Assembly (NCBI GenBank): GCA_937874195.1
Contig: CALNBM010000073.1
Coordinates: 1 to 47,792, forward strand
DNA length: 47,792 nucleotides
Reading direction: 5' to 3'
Source of the DNA: an uncultured Clostridia bacterium
GTDB lineage: Bacteria; Bacillota; Clostridia; Christensenellales; UBA1242
Shown: positions 1-7,674 of the stretch, piece by piece
Position numbering within the stretch: position 1 is the first letter of the stretch
Layout of the letters: every line of letters begins with the position of its first letter
Made by a program: the position numbers and the translations under genes
Notes under the pieces: generated by a model
Seen by the model: only the letters and a program-made list of their open reading frames with translations
What the model was told of the DNA's origin: nothing
Database searches by the model: none

Positions 1-61
1 ACTTGCATGTATTAAGCACGCCGCCAGCGTTCGTCCTGAGCCAGGATCAAACTCTTAATTT
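1..61 (-). rRNA. 16S ribosomal RNA, 5' end only (partial)
   Basis: The reverse complement of the first ~54 bases contains the universal bacterial 16S 5' segment (AGAGTTTGATCCTGGCTCAG followed by GACGAACGCTGGCGGCGTGC). By alignment with E. coli numbering the mature 5' end should be near position 61. The gene runs off the left edge, so only the first ~60 nt are present. The variant GCGTGCTTAATACATGC is of a type seen in Firmicutes. The exact 5' end is inferred. Confidence 0.97.
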
Positions 62-236
62 AAGTTTAATCTAAACTCTAACAAACTACTTAGCGAAAAG
101 TATATTCGTAGATTTTGTTTTTTTTTAACTCAAAATGAAATTAACAAGTTCATTTTAATGAAGTTTTATTCTACAATTCTCTATTTAATTGTTATGGTTC
201 ATTTCGCAAACTCAAATTTTGTTTGAGTGCGATGCT

Positions 237-266
237 AGTTTAACATGTATTCTATGCCAAAGTCAA
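237..266 (-). promoter_or_regulatory. Probable rRNA operon promoter
   Basis: On the minus strand a -35 box TTGACT (261-266) and a -10-like box TAAACT (237-242) are separated by 18 bp, about 175 bp upstream of the mature 16S 5' end. An imperfect stem-loop (about 206-230, ACTCAAA/TTTGAGT arms) follows in the leader. The same TAAACT -10 appears in the metK promoter, which supports it as a real variant box. Inferred from sequence only. Confidence 0.55.
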
Positions 267-962
267 TGCTTTTAGTGAAAAATTTTAAATATTTTAACGG
301 TTTTTCATAAAATTTACGACACACACATCCGCGTGTTTCATACACATTTTGCTTTTGTTAAAAAATTATATGCTTTTTTAATAATAATCATATAAAACCG
401 CTTATTAATAATCAAATTATATAACAATATTATATTTTCTTTAGTCTTAATACTGAAATAATTTTATAACCACATTATTTCCAACTACACACTAACTACC
501 AACTTACACAGTTTTAAAAAATTTGTCTTATTTTTAAATTATGACAACACTGTTTGTTGAAATAGTACTTTTTTTGGATTATATTAAATTAATAACACAA
601 TAATTTATTTTTACATTGCAACAAAAAAATTATATTTTTACAAATTCATTTAAAAACTAATAAGTTCACTGCATTAAAATATAAGCTATTTTAAACAATT
701 ATTTCCATTACTATAAATAATAAAAGCAACAAACCACCTTAAAATCCAAAACTGTGTCAAAATTAAAATAAACTTGTCAATTTAATTTAACAATTTTGCA
801 TAAAGTTTTAGCCTAAACTTTTAATCTACTACTACAGATTTAAAAGTTTGTATGTGCTTCTGCATTAACTAACAAGCCTTGTTGTTACTACTTCAAAAGT
901 ATCTAGTAGCAAGGTACAATACTTCTTAATTAATACAGAAAAACAATAAAACCATGAGTAAA
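267..962. other. Long AT-rich intergenic region between the 16S promoter and metK
   Basis: About 700 bp with no supportable gene on either strand. It is very AT-rich and contains one recognisable structure, the repeat copy at 811-893. A short block at about 732-748 (ACCACCTTAAAATCCAAA) recurs in direct orientation near 2527-2543 with one mismatch. No clear intrinsic terminator for metK was seen at the left end of that gene. Confidence 0.5.
811..893 (+). repeat. Dispersed ~84-bp repeat, copy 1 (inverted relative to copy 2)
   Basis: Positions 811-893 match the reverse complement of 2577-2660 at roughly 80% by eye. Shared blocks include AATCTACTACT, ATTTAAAAGTTT, TTCTGCATTAAC and a closing GTTRTTRCTACTT. 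The two copies lie in opposite orientation on either side of metK and its riboswitch. A shorter related piece (GTTGTTACTGCATTAACTAA) occurs near 2294-2313. No ORF is inside. It may be a MITE-like or other intergenic repeat family. Confidence 0.75.
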
Positions 963-2051
963 TTATATTTGCTTAATTTTTTCCCACGCAAACTCTTCGC
1001 GTCCAAAATGTCCAAAACAAGCAGTGGCTTTATATATAGGTTTCAACAAATCTAATTCTTTAATAATATTACTAGGGCTAAAATTAAAATTTTCCGCAAC
1101 AAACTTTTCTATTTCTTTTGTGGAAATATTATTAGTGCCAAATGTTTCAATGTATAAACTCATTGGTTGATTTTGTCCAATTGCATAACTGACTTGAATT
1201 TCACATCTTTTAGCATAGCCGCGTGCAACAATATTTTTAGCAACATAGCGCGAATAGTATGCTGCACTCCTATCCACTTTGGTTGCGTTTTTGCTGGAAA
1301 AACATCCTCCGCCCACGCGTCCTACTCCGCCATAACTATCCACAACAATTTTTCTGCCTACGCATCCACTATCTGCGAAACTTCCCCAAATGGTGAACCT
1401 ACCGCTTGGATTTATTATAAACTTAGTGTTATCGCTGAAAGTTTTTGGGTACTTTTCAATCACTGGCTTTATAACATTTTCTAAAAGAATATTATTAATT
1501 TCTTTATGCGTTAAATTTTCGGCGTGGCTTGCTGAAATTAAAATTGTTGTTATTTCCTTTGGGATATCATTATCATATAGCACACTAACTTGGCTTTTAG
1601 CATCTGAGAAAAAATCCTTTCTGGAAGCAATAAAATCGTTATATCTTTTCATAAGTTTATGTGCAAGCATTATGGGAAGTGGCATAAATTCTTTAGTCTC
1701 ATCGCAAGCATACCCATAAACAATTCCCTGGTCATTAGCACAAAATTCATGTTGAACAACTGCATTATTTATCTCACTACTTTGCTCACTAATTTTTATT
1801 ATCACTTTAAATGGATTTTTATAGCCTACTTCTTTTAACACATTCTTTGCAATTTTTGAATAGTTAATTTTAGCAAAAGTGGTTGCCTCGCCGTAAATCA
1901 TAAGTAAATTGTCTTTAATTGCACATTCAACCGCCATTTGAGCAAAGGCATCTTGTTTGAGAGCTTCGTCTAAAAAAGCATCTGCTATCACATCACATGT
2001 TTTGTCGGGATGTCCAATGTTTACGCTCTCGCTTGTTATTATTTTTTTCAT
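963..2051 (-). CDS. metK: S-adenosylmethionine synthetase, divergent
   Basis: Converts methionine and ATP to S-adenosylmethionine in the cytosol. The 362-aa product has GHPDK at 13-17, GE at 54-55, NDQG at 106-109, DAKSQV at 150-155, GRK at 232-234, the GGG-F-SxK loop at 247-254, and TKVDRSAAY at 257-265. Residues equivalent to E. coli His14, Asp16, Lys17, Glu42, Asp118, Lys165, Arg244, Lys245, Lys265 and Lys269 are present. Several otherwise invariant positions differ: EGHPDK is IGHPDK, GDQG is NDQG, and the GGPxGDAG loop reads WGSFADSG (222-229). The loop before DQG is also shortened, and the protein is about 20-30 residues shorter than usual. The ATG start follows AAGG. An S-box leader upstream supports the assignment. 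Activity is likely but the kinetics may be unusual. Confidence 0.9.
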   Translation of the reverse strand: MKKIITSESVNIGHPDKTCDVIADAFLDEALKQDAFAQMAVECAIKDNLLMIYGEATTFAKINYSKIAKNVLKEVGYKNPFKVIIKISEQSSEINNAVVQHEFCANDQGIVYGYACDETKEFMPLPIMLAHKLMKRYNDFIASRKDFFSDAKSQVSVLYDNDIPKEITTILISASHAENLTHKEINNILLENVIKPVIEKYPKTFSDNTKFIINPSGRFTIWGSFADSGCVGRKIVVDSYGGVGRVGGGCFSSKNATKVDRSAAYYSRYVAKNIVARGYAKRCEIQVSYAIGQNQPMSLYIETFGTNNISTKEIEKFVAENFNFSPSNIIKELDLLKPIYKATACFGHFGREEFAWEKIKQI

Positions 2052-2075
2052 TATTATAACCTTTTAAACCAATAG

Positions 2076-2100
2076 AAAAAGCCTATCGAACGATAGGCCT
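2076..2100 (-). terminator. Intrinsic terminator of the SAM riboswitch expression platform
   Basis: On the minus strand a GCCTATCG/CGATAGGC hairpin (2081-2098) is followed by TTTTTCT. It lies between the aptamer and the metK start codon, ~30 nt before the ATG. This is the expected OFF-state terminator of an S-box leader. Confidence 0.85.
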
Positions 2101-2105
2101 AAAAT

Positions 2106-2213
2106 AGCATAATTTATCTTAAACTCCATCGCTCAGCCATTAGCACCGTTCCCTTAAGGTGGTTGCTGCGTGGTCGCTGGGGCTGTCCCTCACACGCTCT
2201 TTATGGTGATTAA
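2106..2213 (-). promoter_or_regulatory. SAM-I (S-box) riboswitch aptamer controlling metK
   Basis: The minus-strand leader contains AAAGAG, GTGAGGGACAGCCCC, CACGCAGCAACC and GGTGCTAAT in the order and spacing of the S-box core. P2 can form from GCGTG/CACGC and P3 from CACC/GGTG. A CATAA/TTATG pairing or the TTAAACTTT/GGAGTTTAA pairing could supply P1, so the P1 boundary is uncertain. A terminator lies directly downstream. By established S-box behaviour, high SAM should close P1, free the terminator and stop transcription of metK. The core GCGAC replaces the more common AUGAA next to the CCC strand. Confidence 0.88.
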
Positions 2214-2242
2214 AGTTTAAACTAAATATTCATTATTGTCAA
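2214..2242 (-). promoter_or_regulatory. Promoter of the SAM riboswitch-metK transcript
   Basis: A minus-strand TTGACA (2237-2242) and TAAACT (2214-2219) are separated by 17 bp. They would start transcription at about 2207, just before the S-box core. The -10 is the same variant as in the rRNA promoter. Confidence 0.6.
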
Positions 2243-2800
2243 TTATTTTTGATAATCAAAATAAAATTTAGTAAACTTTTGCATACAATAAGTGTTGTTA
2301 CTGCATTAACTAAAAAAATATTGTTATACACCTTTTTAATTTACTTTTTTTAAAAGTTTTATTTTTTATTAAGAAACCACAACACTAAAAAAATAAGATA
2401 ATAATATTTTGATAATTGAATCACAACTTGTATGCAGGTATAAGCGCAAATTATATGCACTTTAAGAAATTTAAATTATTTATATAAATCAAAGAGATAA
2501 AGTTAAAAAAGCTCAAAGGATAACAAAACCACCTTAAAAGCCAAAGACCTACACAAAAAAGATTTCAAAAACAAGTAGCAATAACAGTGCTTATTTGTTA
2601 ATGCAGAATCCTGTATAAACTTTTAAATATGCAAGTAGTAGATTGAAAGTTTAAGTTAAATTTCATGTTTACACAATATTTAAAATTATTAAAAATAAAA
2701 GCACTCAATGCTAAAATAACATCGAGTGGAAATCAACAAATTAAAGAAATCTTATAAATTATAAAGCAATAACTTTTTTTAATATGCACCTACAGTTTGA
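2243..2800. other. Intergenic region between the metK promoter and the divIVA-like gene
   Basis: No gene is visible in this ~560 bp. It holds repeat copy 2 (2577-2660), a short related fragment near 2294-2313, and a block near 2527-2543 shared with 732-748. The rest is AT-rich sequence without recognisable structure. Confidence 0.5.
2577..2660 (-). repeat. Dispersed ~84-bp repeat, copy 2
   Basis: The reverse complement of this stretch aligns with 811-893 along its full length at roughly 80% identity. Together the two copies bracket the metK/riboswitch unit as inverted repeats about 1.7 kb apart. Confidence 0.75.
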
Positions 2801-3646
2801 TTAATTTTCTACAGTTTCGGCTGACTGCCGTTTTTGTTGTTCTTCATTATAAAAATCAAAAGCTTTCATTATTTCATCTAACTCTTCTTTTGGATTCAAA
2901 ATATCTTCTAAATCTATAACCGGCTTATAAACGGGTGCTGACGCTATGAGTTTAGCATAAGCATTATTAGTTTCCATCTTATTATCACTTAAATAAGTGT
3001 CGAAACTTTTGTTAAGATTGGTTGGAGAAAATTTTTTTTGTATGTTTTCTAACCTTACTTTTTCTTTTCTTTGCTCTTCTTCCATATTTTTTATATTATT
3101 CAATTCAATTACTTTTGCATTGTCTGTTTTTTCATTTTTATCATTTATAATATAATCCATTCTATTAAGTAAATTTTTTATATAGTTATCACTGTTTTTT
3201 ATTAAATCTTCTTTAACGCATGATTGCTCAAATTTTTCATTTTGTTTTATAACTGACTTTACATTTGAATTAAACTCGCTGACCGCAAATTGCATTTTGC
3301 CATCTGTTAAAATTAGTGGAAAACTTGCTTCTAACTGCGCCATAATTTCTTCCCATTTTTTATAAAGCAGTCTAATTCTTCTAACTTCAAGGTCATATAT
3401 TTTTCGCGCACTTTTTTCTATTTGTTCTGCTTTTTCCACCGCAGAAATTAATGCATTAGAAACTTGCTTATCTTTATGCTCAAAATTTTCCAATCTATCA
3501 TTAAGCACGCCTATTTCTTTTTTTAATGAAAAAACTCTATCTTTTTGTTGAGATAGTTTTTCTTCATATTTTAAAGTTATAGTATTTATAAATTTATCAA
3601 CTTGTTCTATACTATAACCGCGTTTTTCAATTTCAAAATTTGCCAT
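2801..3646 (-). CDS. DivIVA-domain coiled-coil protein
   Basis: The 281-aa product starts with a DivIVA-type N-terminus (residues 4-22, with KRGYSIEQVDKF). In DivIVA/GpsB/SepIVA proteins this segment binds membrane and precedes coiled coils. Predicted coiled coil covers about residues 25-75. A charged middle (95-190) and a long acidic/basic tail rich in Glu, Lys and Asn follow. No signal peptide or membrane segment is present. The family organises poles, division sites or cell-wall synthesis in Gram-positive bacteria. The ATG follows AAGGAAAATAAT. It is the last gene downstream of lgt and a small membrane protein, 43 bp away, so probably one envelope-related transcript. The exact partner is unknown. 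Confidence 0.75.
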   Translation of the reverse strand: MANFEIEKRGYSIEQVDKFINTITLKYEEKLSQQKDRVFSLKKEIGVLNDRLENFEHKDKQVSNALISAVEKAEQIEKSARKIYDLEVRRIRLLYKKWEEIMAQLEASFPLILTDGKMQFAVSEFNSNVKSVIKQNEKFEQSCVKEDLIKNSDNYIKNLLNRMDYIINDKNEKTDNAKVIELNNIKNMEEEQRKEKVRLENIQKKFSPTNLNKSFDTYLSDNKMETNNAYAKLIASAPVYKPVIDLEDILNPKEELDEIMKAFDFYNEEQQKRQSAETVEN

Positions 3647-3689
3647 ATTATTTTCCTTATATAACTAATTCATTTTTAATTAAGCAGTT

Positions 3690-4202
3690 TTAATGCTTAT
3701 GTTTTTTAGTATAATGTGGAATAAATCTTTGAAAGAAATATCCAAAAATTATTGAAACCAAAAGTAATGCTATGAACACAAAGACATTAAAAGAAAAAAC
3801 TGCATGTAGATATAATATTAAACTAATAAAAGTAGCAATCGAAGCAAGTCTAAACGGAAATCTTTCTTTAAATATAATCCCCACAACTAAACTGCACACC
3901 ACCACAGCAAACATATACCAAAACCATTTATAAACTATACCCACAGGATAGAATTTAAAATATACTTGCAACCCTGCATAAATAAGCAATAGCAAACCAA
4001 ACCACAAAGCATTATCACTATTAAAAAGCAAACTTTTACTTATCAAAGAAATTGAAATAGCGATAAACAAACTTACTAAAAGAAAATCTAAAAAACTTAA
4101 ATTGATAATACTAAAAGCTAACTGTAAAGTTATTGAAACAATAAAAGCAATTAATGTAATATAATTTACAATGTTAAGAATTTTTAGTTTTGTTATGTTC
4201 AA
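3690..4202 (-). CDS. Small polytopic membrane protein, unknown function
   Basis: The 170-aa product is almost wholly hydrophobic, with about five to six predicted transmembrane helices and a short basic tail ending in TKKHKH. No catalytic motif or family signature was recognised. The start is TTG, overlapping the stop of lgt in an ATTGA arrangement (4 bp), which implies translational coupling with lgt. The position between lgt and a DivIVA-like gene suggests an envelope role, but that is inference. Confidence 0.65.
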   Translation of the reverse strand: MNITKLKILNIVNYITLIAFIVSITLQLAFSIINLSFLDFLLVSLFIAISISLISKSLLFNSDNALWFGLLLLIYAGLQVYFKFYPVGIVYKWFWYMFAVVVCSLVVGIIFKERFPFRLASIATFISLILYLHAVFSFNVFVFIALLLVSIIFGYFFQRFIPHYTKKHKH

Positions 4203-5071
4203 TATCGCATTTCCTTTCGCTTATTCGTAATCAATATGTACGATAATAGTGCCGTTCCAATAATCACACTTATAACGCTAACAAGTTGTGAAACAGGCAT
4301 ACCAAAACTTGTTAAAAGCAGTTGGCTATCATCTCTAAAAAATTCTAAGAAATAACGATAAACACCATATGCAACTAAGTAAACTGCAACAACAAGTCCT
4401 TTCATATTTATTTTTCTAACTAGCCAAATAAGAACAAAAAACAAAATAAAATTCAAAATTGATTCATAAAAGTTTGTGGCAAAGTGATAATCGCCATGAA
4501 CATTAATTGCGATAGGAAACCATCTAAGCGCTGCATTTTGAACTTCCACTCCATAACAACATCCTGCAAAAATGCAACCTAATCGCCCTAGCGCTTGACC
4601 TAACACTAAGCCCGGCGCAACAATATCACATACCTTTAATAAATCAACTTTTTTGATTTTACAACAAATAACCAACCCGATAAATCCGCCGATTATCCCA
4701 CCATAAATAGCAAGTCCGCCATCCCAAATAGCAAACGCTCTCCAAAAAAAAGGCGTTACATTATTAAAGGCAACATAATATAACCTAGCACCAATTATGG
4801 AAAAAGGAAAAACCCACCATAAAAGATCGTAAGGCAGTTCGGGATCTAGTCCTTTAATTTCGCATAGTTTAATTGCAAAAAATAAAGCCAGTATGAATCC
4901 TGTTCCTATCAACACACCATACCAACTTACTCTCGTTATAGCAACATCAATAAACAAAAGAATTAAAAACACACCACCTGCCACGGCAAGCGCTATAAGT
5001 GAATTTTTTATATCTAATTCAAAACCTAGAAAATTAAAACTATTTTGCGTTATTCTTCGTCGTCTTCTCAT
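4199..5071 (-). CDS. lgt: Prolipoprotein diacylglyceryl transferase
   Basis: Transfers diacylglycerol from phosphatidylglycerol to the lipobox cysteine of prolipoproteins at the cytoplasmic membrane. The 290-aa protein has about seven transmembrane segments and recognisable Lgt signatures: SWYGVLIGTGF at 49-59, GARLYYV at 94-100, GGLAIYGGIIGG at 118-129, GRLGCIFAGCCYG at 162-174, and YRYFLEFFRDD at 238-248. The Cys-Cys-Tyr-Gly form replaces the usual GNFxNxE after the GR motif; this variant occurs in a clostridial-type Lgt subgroup. An extra N-terminal run of six basic residues precedes the core. The RBS is GGATAAC before ATG. A lipoprotein substrate candidate is encoded at 19501-20346. Confidence 0.9.
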   Translation of the reverse strand: MRRRRRITQNSFNFLGFELDIKNSLIALAVAGGVFLILLFIDVAITRVSWYGVLIGTGFILALFFAIKLCEIKGLDPELPYDLLWWVFPFSIIGARLYYVAFNNVTPFFWRAFAIWDGGLAIYGGIIGGFIGLVICCKIKKVDLLKVCDIVAPGLVLGQALGRLGCIFAGCCYGVEVQNAALRWFPIAINVHGDYHFATNFYESILNFILFFVLIWLVRKINMKGLVVAVYLVAYGVYRYFLEFFRDDSQLLLTSFGMPVSQLVSVISVIIGTALLSYILITNKRKEMRY

Positions 5072-5093
5072 TTTGTTATCCTTTGAATTATAA

Positions 5094-5382
5094 ATTATTA
5101 GGCAAATCTTTTATTTTAATATAAAAAAAATTATGATAGCAATCTGCCCAAAGTACATTAATATTATATAAAAAATTATGGACTTAGTCAAACACGATTA
5201 ACATACAAAAAAACTAAATCGCATTTTTTTTGACAAAATCACACTAAAAAAGCGACAATTAATTTTTATAAAATATTATACACTTTACTTTGAGTAAAAT
5301 GCACTAACTTATTATCACATAAAAACCACAGTAACCATAAAAAGTAAATATTTATAAAACTTTATTTTAGTTTTAAACAATT
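5094..5382. other. Intergenic, no recognisable gene
   Basis: About 290 bp of AT-rich sequence between the lgt promoter side and the end of the DUF4097 gene. No hairpin with a convincing T-run and no ORF was found. Confidence 0.4.
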
Positions 5383-6225
5383 TTAGGAATTAACAAATCT
5401 TAAATAATTACCGCCATTACTCACTTTCATATAGATATTTCCATTTTCACCCCACGACACAGTGCCATTTGCTATATTGCCATTAAGAAATGATGCGCCA
5501 TTTCCATGGATTAATTCAATTTTATAATCATTAGCACTTCCAATAAGTTCAACATTGTTTATTCCATTATAATTAATAATATTTAGATTAGTAACAGTGC
5601 ATTTAGCGACAGTAATGGCCCCATTATAGCATGTTAACGCGATATTTTCGCTAGTAGTATTGGAAATTAGTATTTTTCCATTACGGCTTATAGAACTTAA
5701 ATTCGTTGCTGTGCAATCATCAACTGTAATAGTCCCATTATAATTTTCTATTGCAAGATTGCTTAAAGTAAGATTGTTAATATTAATAAAACCATTATAA
5801 ATTAATAATTTTAATTCTCCACTAAAAGAATTTGGTAGTAACAATTCAACCGTTCTATATTCACTAATTCTCCATGTTTGAATAAACGACCACTTAGACG
5901 CCATTTTAAAAACCAACTTTCCATCTTCAAAACTATCTGTGATTATTGACAAGCGATTATGCTTATAATATTTAATTAAAATATCTTCTCCGTCATGTGT
6001 ATTAATTTTTATGCTTTCATTGTCTAAAATAACACTAATCTCATTTAAAACACCACTATGTGAACTTTCTATTAATTCATAGTTGTTTTTTTGAGTCATA
6101 TCTGCAAAAACTGCCTCAAAATCAAATCTATATAAAACAAGCGCGAAAACACTAAGTGCAAATCCACTGATTAAAAATATTATAAATATTTTTCTAATAC
6201 TATTCATTATGTTATGCTTTTTCAT
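5383..6225 (-). CDS. DUF4097-type putative adhesin/beta-helix protein
   Basis: The 280-aa protein has one N-terminal membrane anchor (about residues 10-32). An extracytoplasmic domain follows, with recurrent NGxIxV-like turns such as YNGTITV, RNGKILI, YNGAITV, YNGINNV and GNGASF. This is typical of the right-handed repeat fold of DUF4097. These proteins are usually encoded beside DUF1700 membrane proteins, as here, and their function is unknown. AGAGGAG lies seven bases before the chosen ATG, and the reading frame overlaps the end of the upstream gene by 14 bp. Confidence 0.75.
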   Translation of the reverse strand: MKKHNIMNSIRKIFIIFLISGFALSVFALVLYRFDFEAVFADMTQKNNYELIESSHSGVLNEISVILDNESIKINTHDGEDILIKYYKHNRLSIITDSFEDGKLVFKMASKWSFIQTWRISEYRTVELLLPNSFSGELKLLIYNGFININNLTLSNLAIENYNGTITVDDCTATNLSSISRNGKILISNTTSENIALTCYNGAITVAKCTVTNLNIINYNGINNVELIGSANDYKIELIHGNGASFLNGNIANGTVSWGENGNIYMKVSNGGNYLRFVNS

Positions 6226-6784
6226 TTTTATTCTCCTCTGAAACAGTATTTGTCTTTTTAAAATAAGGTAAAATTAAATTATACAGCCATTTTATAAGTT
6301 TCCATCCATACCAGCCAAGAAAACCAATTACTCCTATAGAAATGAGAACAAAGCCTAAGTAAAAGACAATATATTGAAATGATGCACCGTAAATAATTAG
6401 TTCAATTATTGCTGCAATTCCCCATAAACTGCCCGCTAATGCTGCAACCAAAAATGAAAAAACAACTGCAATAAAACTCACAATTAAAGCAATCGCTACG
6501 ATGACAAGCGTCAATGTGATTGGCCACAAACAAATTGCTATTATCAAAAGCGTTTTTCTATCTGAACGCTTTTCAATATCTTCTTTTAAAGTGTCACATT
6601 CTTTTTTATGCTCATCACCCTTATTTTTTAGTTTTTGATTCTCTTTAAAAACTAAATCGATGATAATATCATTTTCAATTTCTCCGCTATCTAGCCTGCT
6701 AGTTATTAGTTTGTCGTAATTTTTAATGGATTTTTCACTATAACCTTCAATTTTTAATTTTTCTAAAAACTCATGTCTTGTCAT
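6212..6784 (-). CDS. DUF1700/HAAS-type membrane protein
   Basis: The 190-aa product starts with a soluble helical domain (residues 1-35, TRHEFLEKLKIEGYSEKSI) resembling the HAAS domain. A charged linker and three to four transmembrane helices (about 75-170) follow, ending in a basic/acidic tail. DUF1700 proteins commonly form operons with a PadR regulator and DUF4097 proteins. The DUF4097 partner overlaps by 14 bp here, but no PadR gene is visible in the window. AAAGGA precedes the ATG. Function unknown. Confidence 0.65.
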   Translation of the reverse strand: MTRHEFLEKLKIEGYSEKSIKNYDKLITSRLDSGEIENDIIIDLVFKENQKLKNKGDEHKKECDTLKEDIEKRSDRKTLLIIAICLWPITLTLVIVAIALIVSFIAVVFSFLVAALAGSLWGIAAIIELIIYGASFQYIVFYLGFVLISIGVIGFLGWYGWKLIKWLYNLILPYFKKTNTVSEENKNEKA

Positions 6785-6862
6785 TCCACAATATCCTTTT
6801 ATAATTGTATATTTTTTTTAACATTATTATTTCTCACCTAAAATTTTTGCTTTGATTTTATC

Positions 6863-7366
6863 TTATTCTAATATCTTTACAATTTCCACTTCCACGCCTT
6901 TTTGCATAGCATATTTAATAGTGTTATAAGTGCCGCCTCTTATATATAAATAACATGCTATCACTTTTGAAGATTTATCCACCATATATTTATTGCGTTT
7001 CATTAAACAATCAGGCGAGTATGTTTGCGCAAGCACACTCAACTTGTCTGCTTGTTTACAAATATTATTATATCTTAATTTATCGCTAGAATTAAAAGAC
7101 TCTTTCTGCCCATTAAAAGGAATTGCACATTCAAGCTTAATATGACTATATGTAGTTTTCAAATGCATAACCATTTCGGCTGCTAACAAATCAATTCCTT
7201 GTGCCATGCCCGAAATGAAGTAATTGTAACCTTTTAAAATCGCTTTTTCAATTACTTTTTCTAATCTAAACTTAAACGCCAAAAAAGTTTCGCCAACTTC
7301 ATACTGTCTCCAAGGCAAGTGCTTTGGCCTGTGACCAGTAAAACAACATACTTTTTTTGTGCTCAT
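6863..7366 (-). CDS. YpsA/DUF1273-like SLOG-family protein
   Basis: The 167-aa protein begins with a typical SLOG nucleotide-binding signature, CCFTGHRPKHLPW (7-19). It also has FISGMAQGIDLLAAEMV (about 50-66), which forms the predicted ligand pocket. No membrane segment is present. B. subtilis YpsA is tied to division and filamentation, while other SLOG proteins bind nucleotide derivatives; the ligand here cannot be read. The ATG follows AAGGATAAAA. The first 18 nt of the gene are duplicated ~96 bp upstream (see the repeat entry). Confidence 0.85.
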   Translation of the reverse strand: MSTKKVCCFTGHRPKHLPWRQYEVGETFLAFKFRLEKVIEKAILKGYNYFISGMAQGIDLLAAEMVMHLKTTYSHIKLECAIPFNGQKESFNSSDKLRYNNICKQADKLSVLAQTYSPDCLMKRNKYMVDKSSKVIACYLYIRGGTYNTIKYAMQKGVEVEIVKILE

Positions 7367-7463
7367 TTTTATCCTTGTTTCGGCATTTTGAAATAGATTT
7401 TTTATATTTTACAAAATAATTGCTTTTGATTGTAAAAAGATTTATACTTTTTTTGTGCTCATT
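7348..7463 (-). repeat. 20-bp direct repeat duplicating the 5' end of the ypsA-like gene
   Basis: The 20-bp string at 7348-7367 recurs exactly at 7444-7463, 96 bp away. In gene orientation the upstream copy reads ATGAGCACAAAAAAAGTA followed at once by TAA, so it is a duplicated start that codes only six residues. The intervening DNA is non-coding and AT-rich. This looks like a short segmental duplication, not a functional leader. Confidence 0.8.
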
Positions 7464-7621
7464 ATAATCAAGTTTATAAAAAATTTATTATCATGTTTTT
7501 AATTTAAGCATTTCATTTAATGATTGCAAGTGGAAGTGTCTTTTGTTTAGTTCAATACAATAACTTGAAAAAAAAATATTTAGCACTCATAGAATATCAT
7601 AAAACGCTATATTAGACAAAC
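7464..7621. other. Intergenic, nothing recognised
   Basis: AT-rich sequence between the duplicated ypsA start and the terminator. No ORF or hairpin with support was found. Confidence 0.4.
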
Positions 7622-7657
7622 AAAAAAATAGCACATTTGTTATGTGCTATTTTTTTT
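7622..7657 (-). terminator. Bidirectional intrinsic terminator after the Ppx-like gene
   Basis: A long perfect hairpin (AATAGCACAT/ATGTGCTATT) is flanked by A and T runs on both sides, so it can terminate on either strand. It lies ~20 bp beyond the stop of the Ppx-like gene, which fits termination of that transcript. Confidence 0.85.
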
Positions 7658-7674
7658 AATTATTCATATATTAT

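Noticed and set aside
1167..1719. Overlapping plus-strand ORFs inside metK
   Set aside because: They are antisense to a clearly recognisable gene and have no RBS or motif support.
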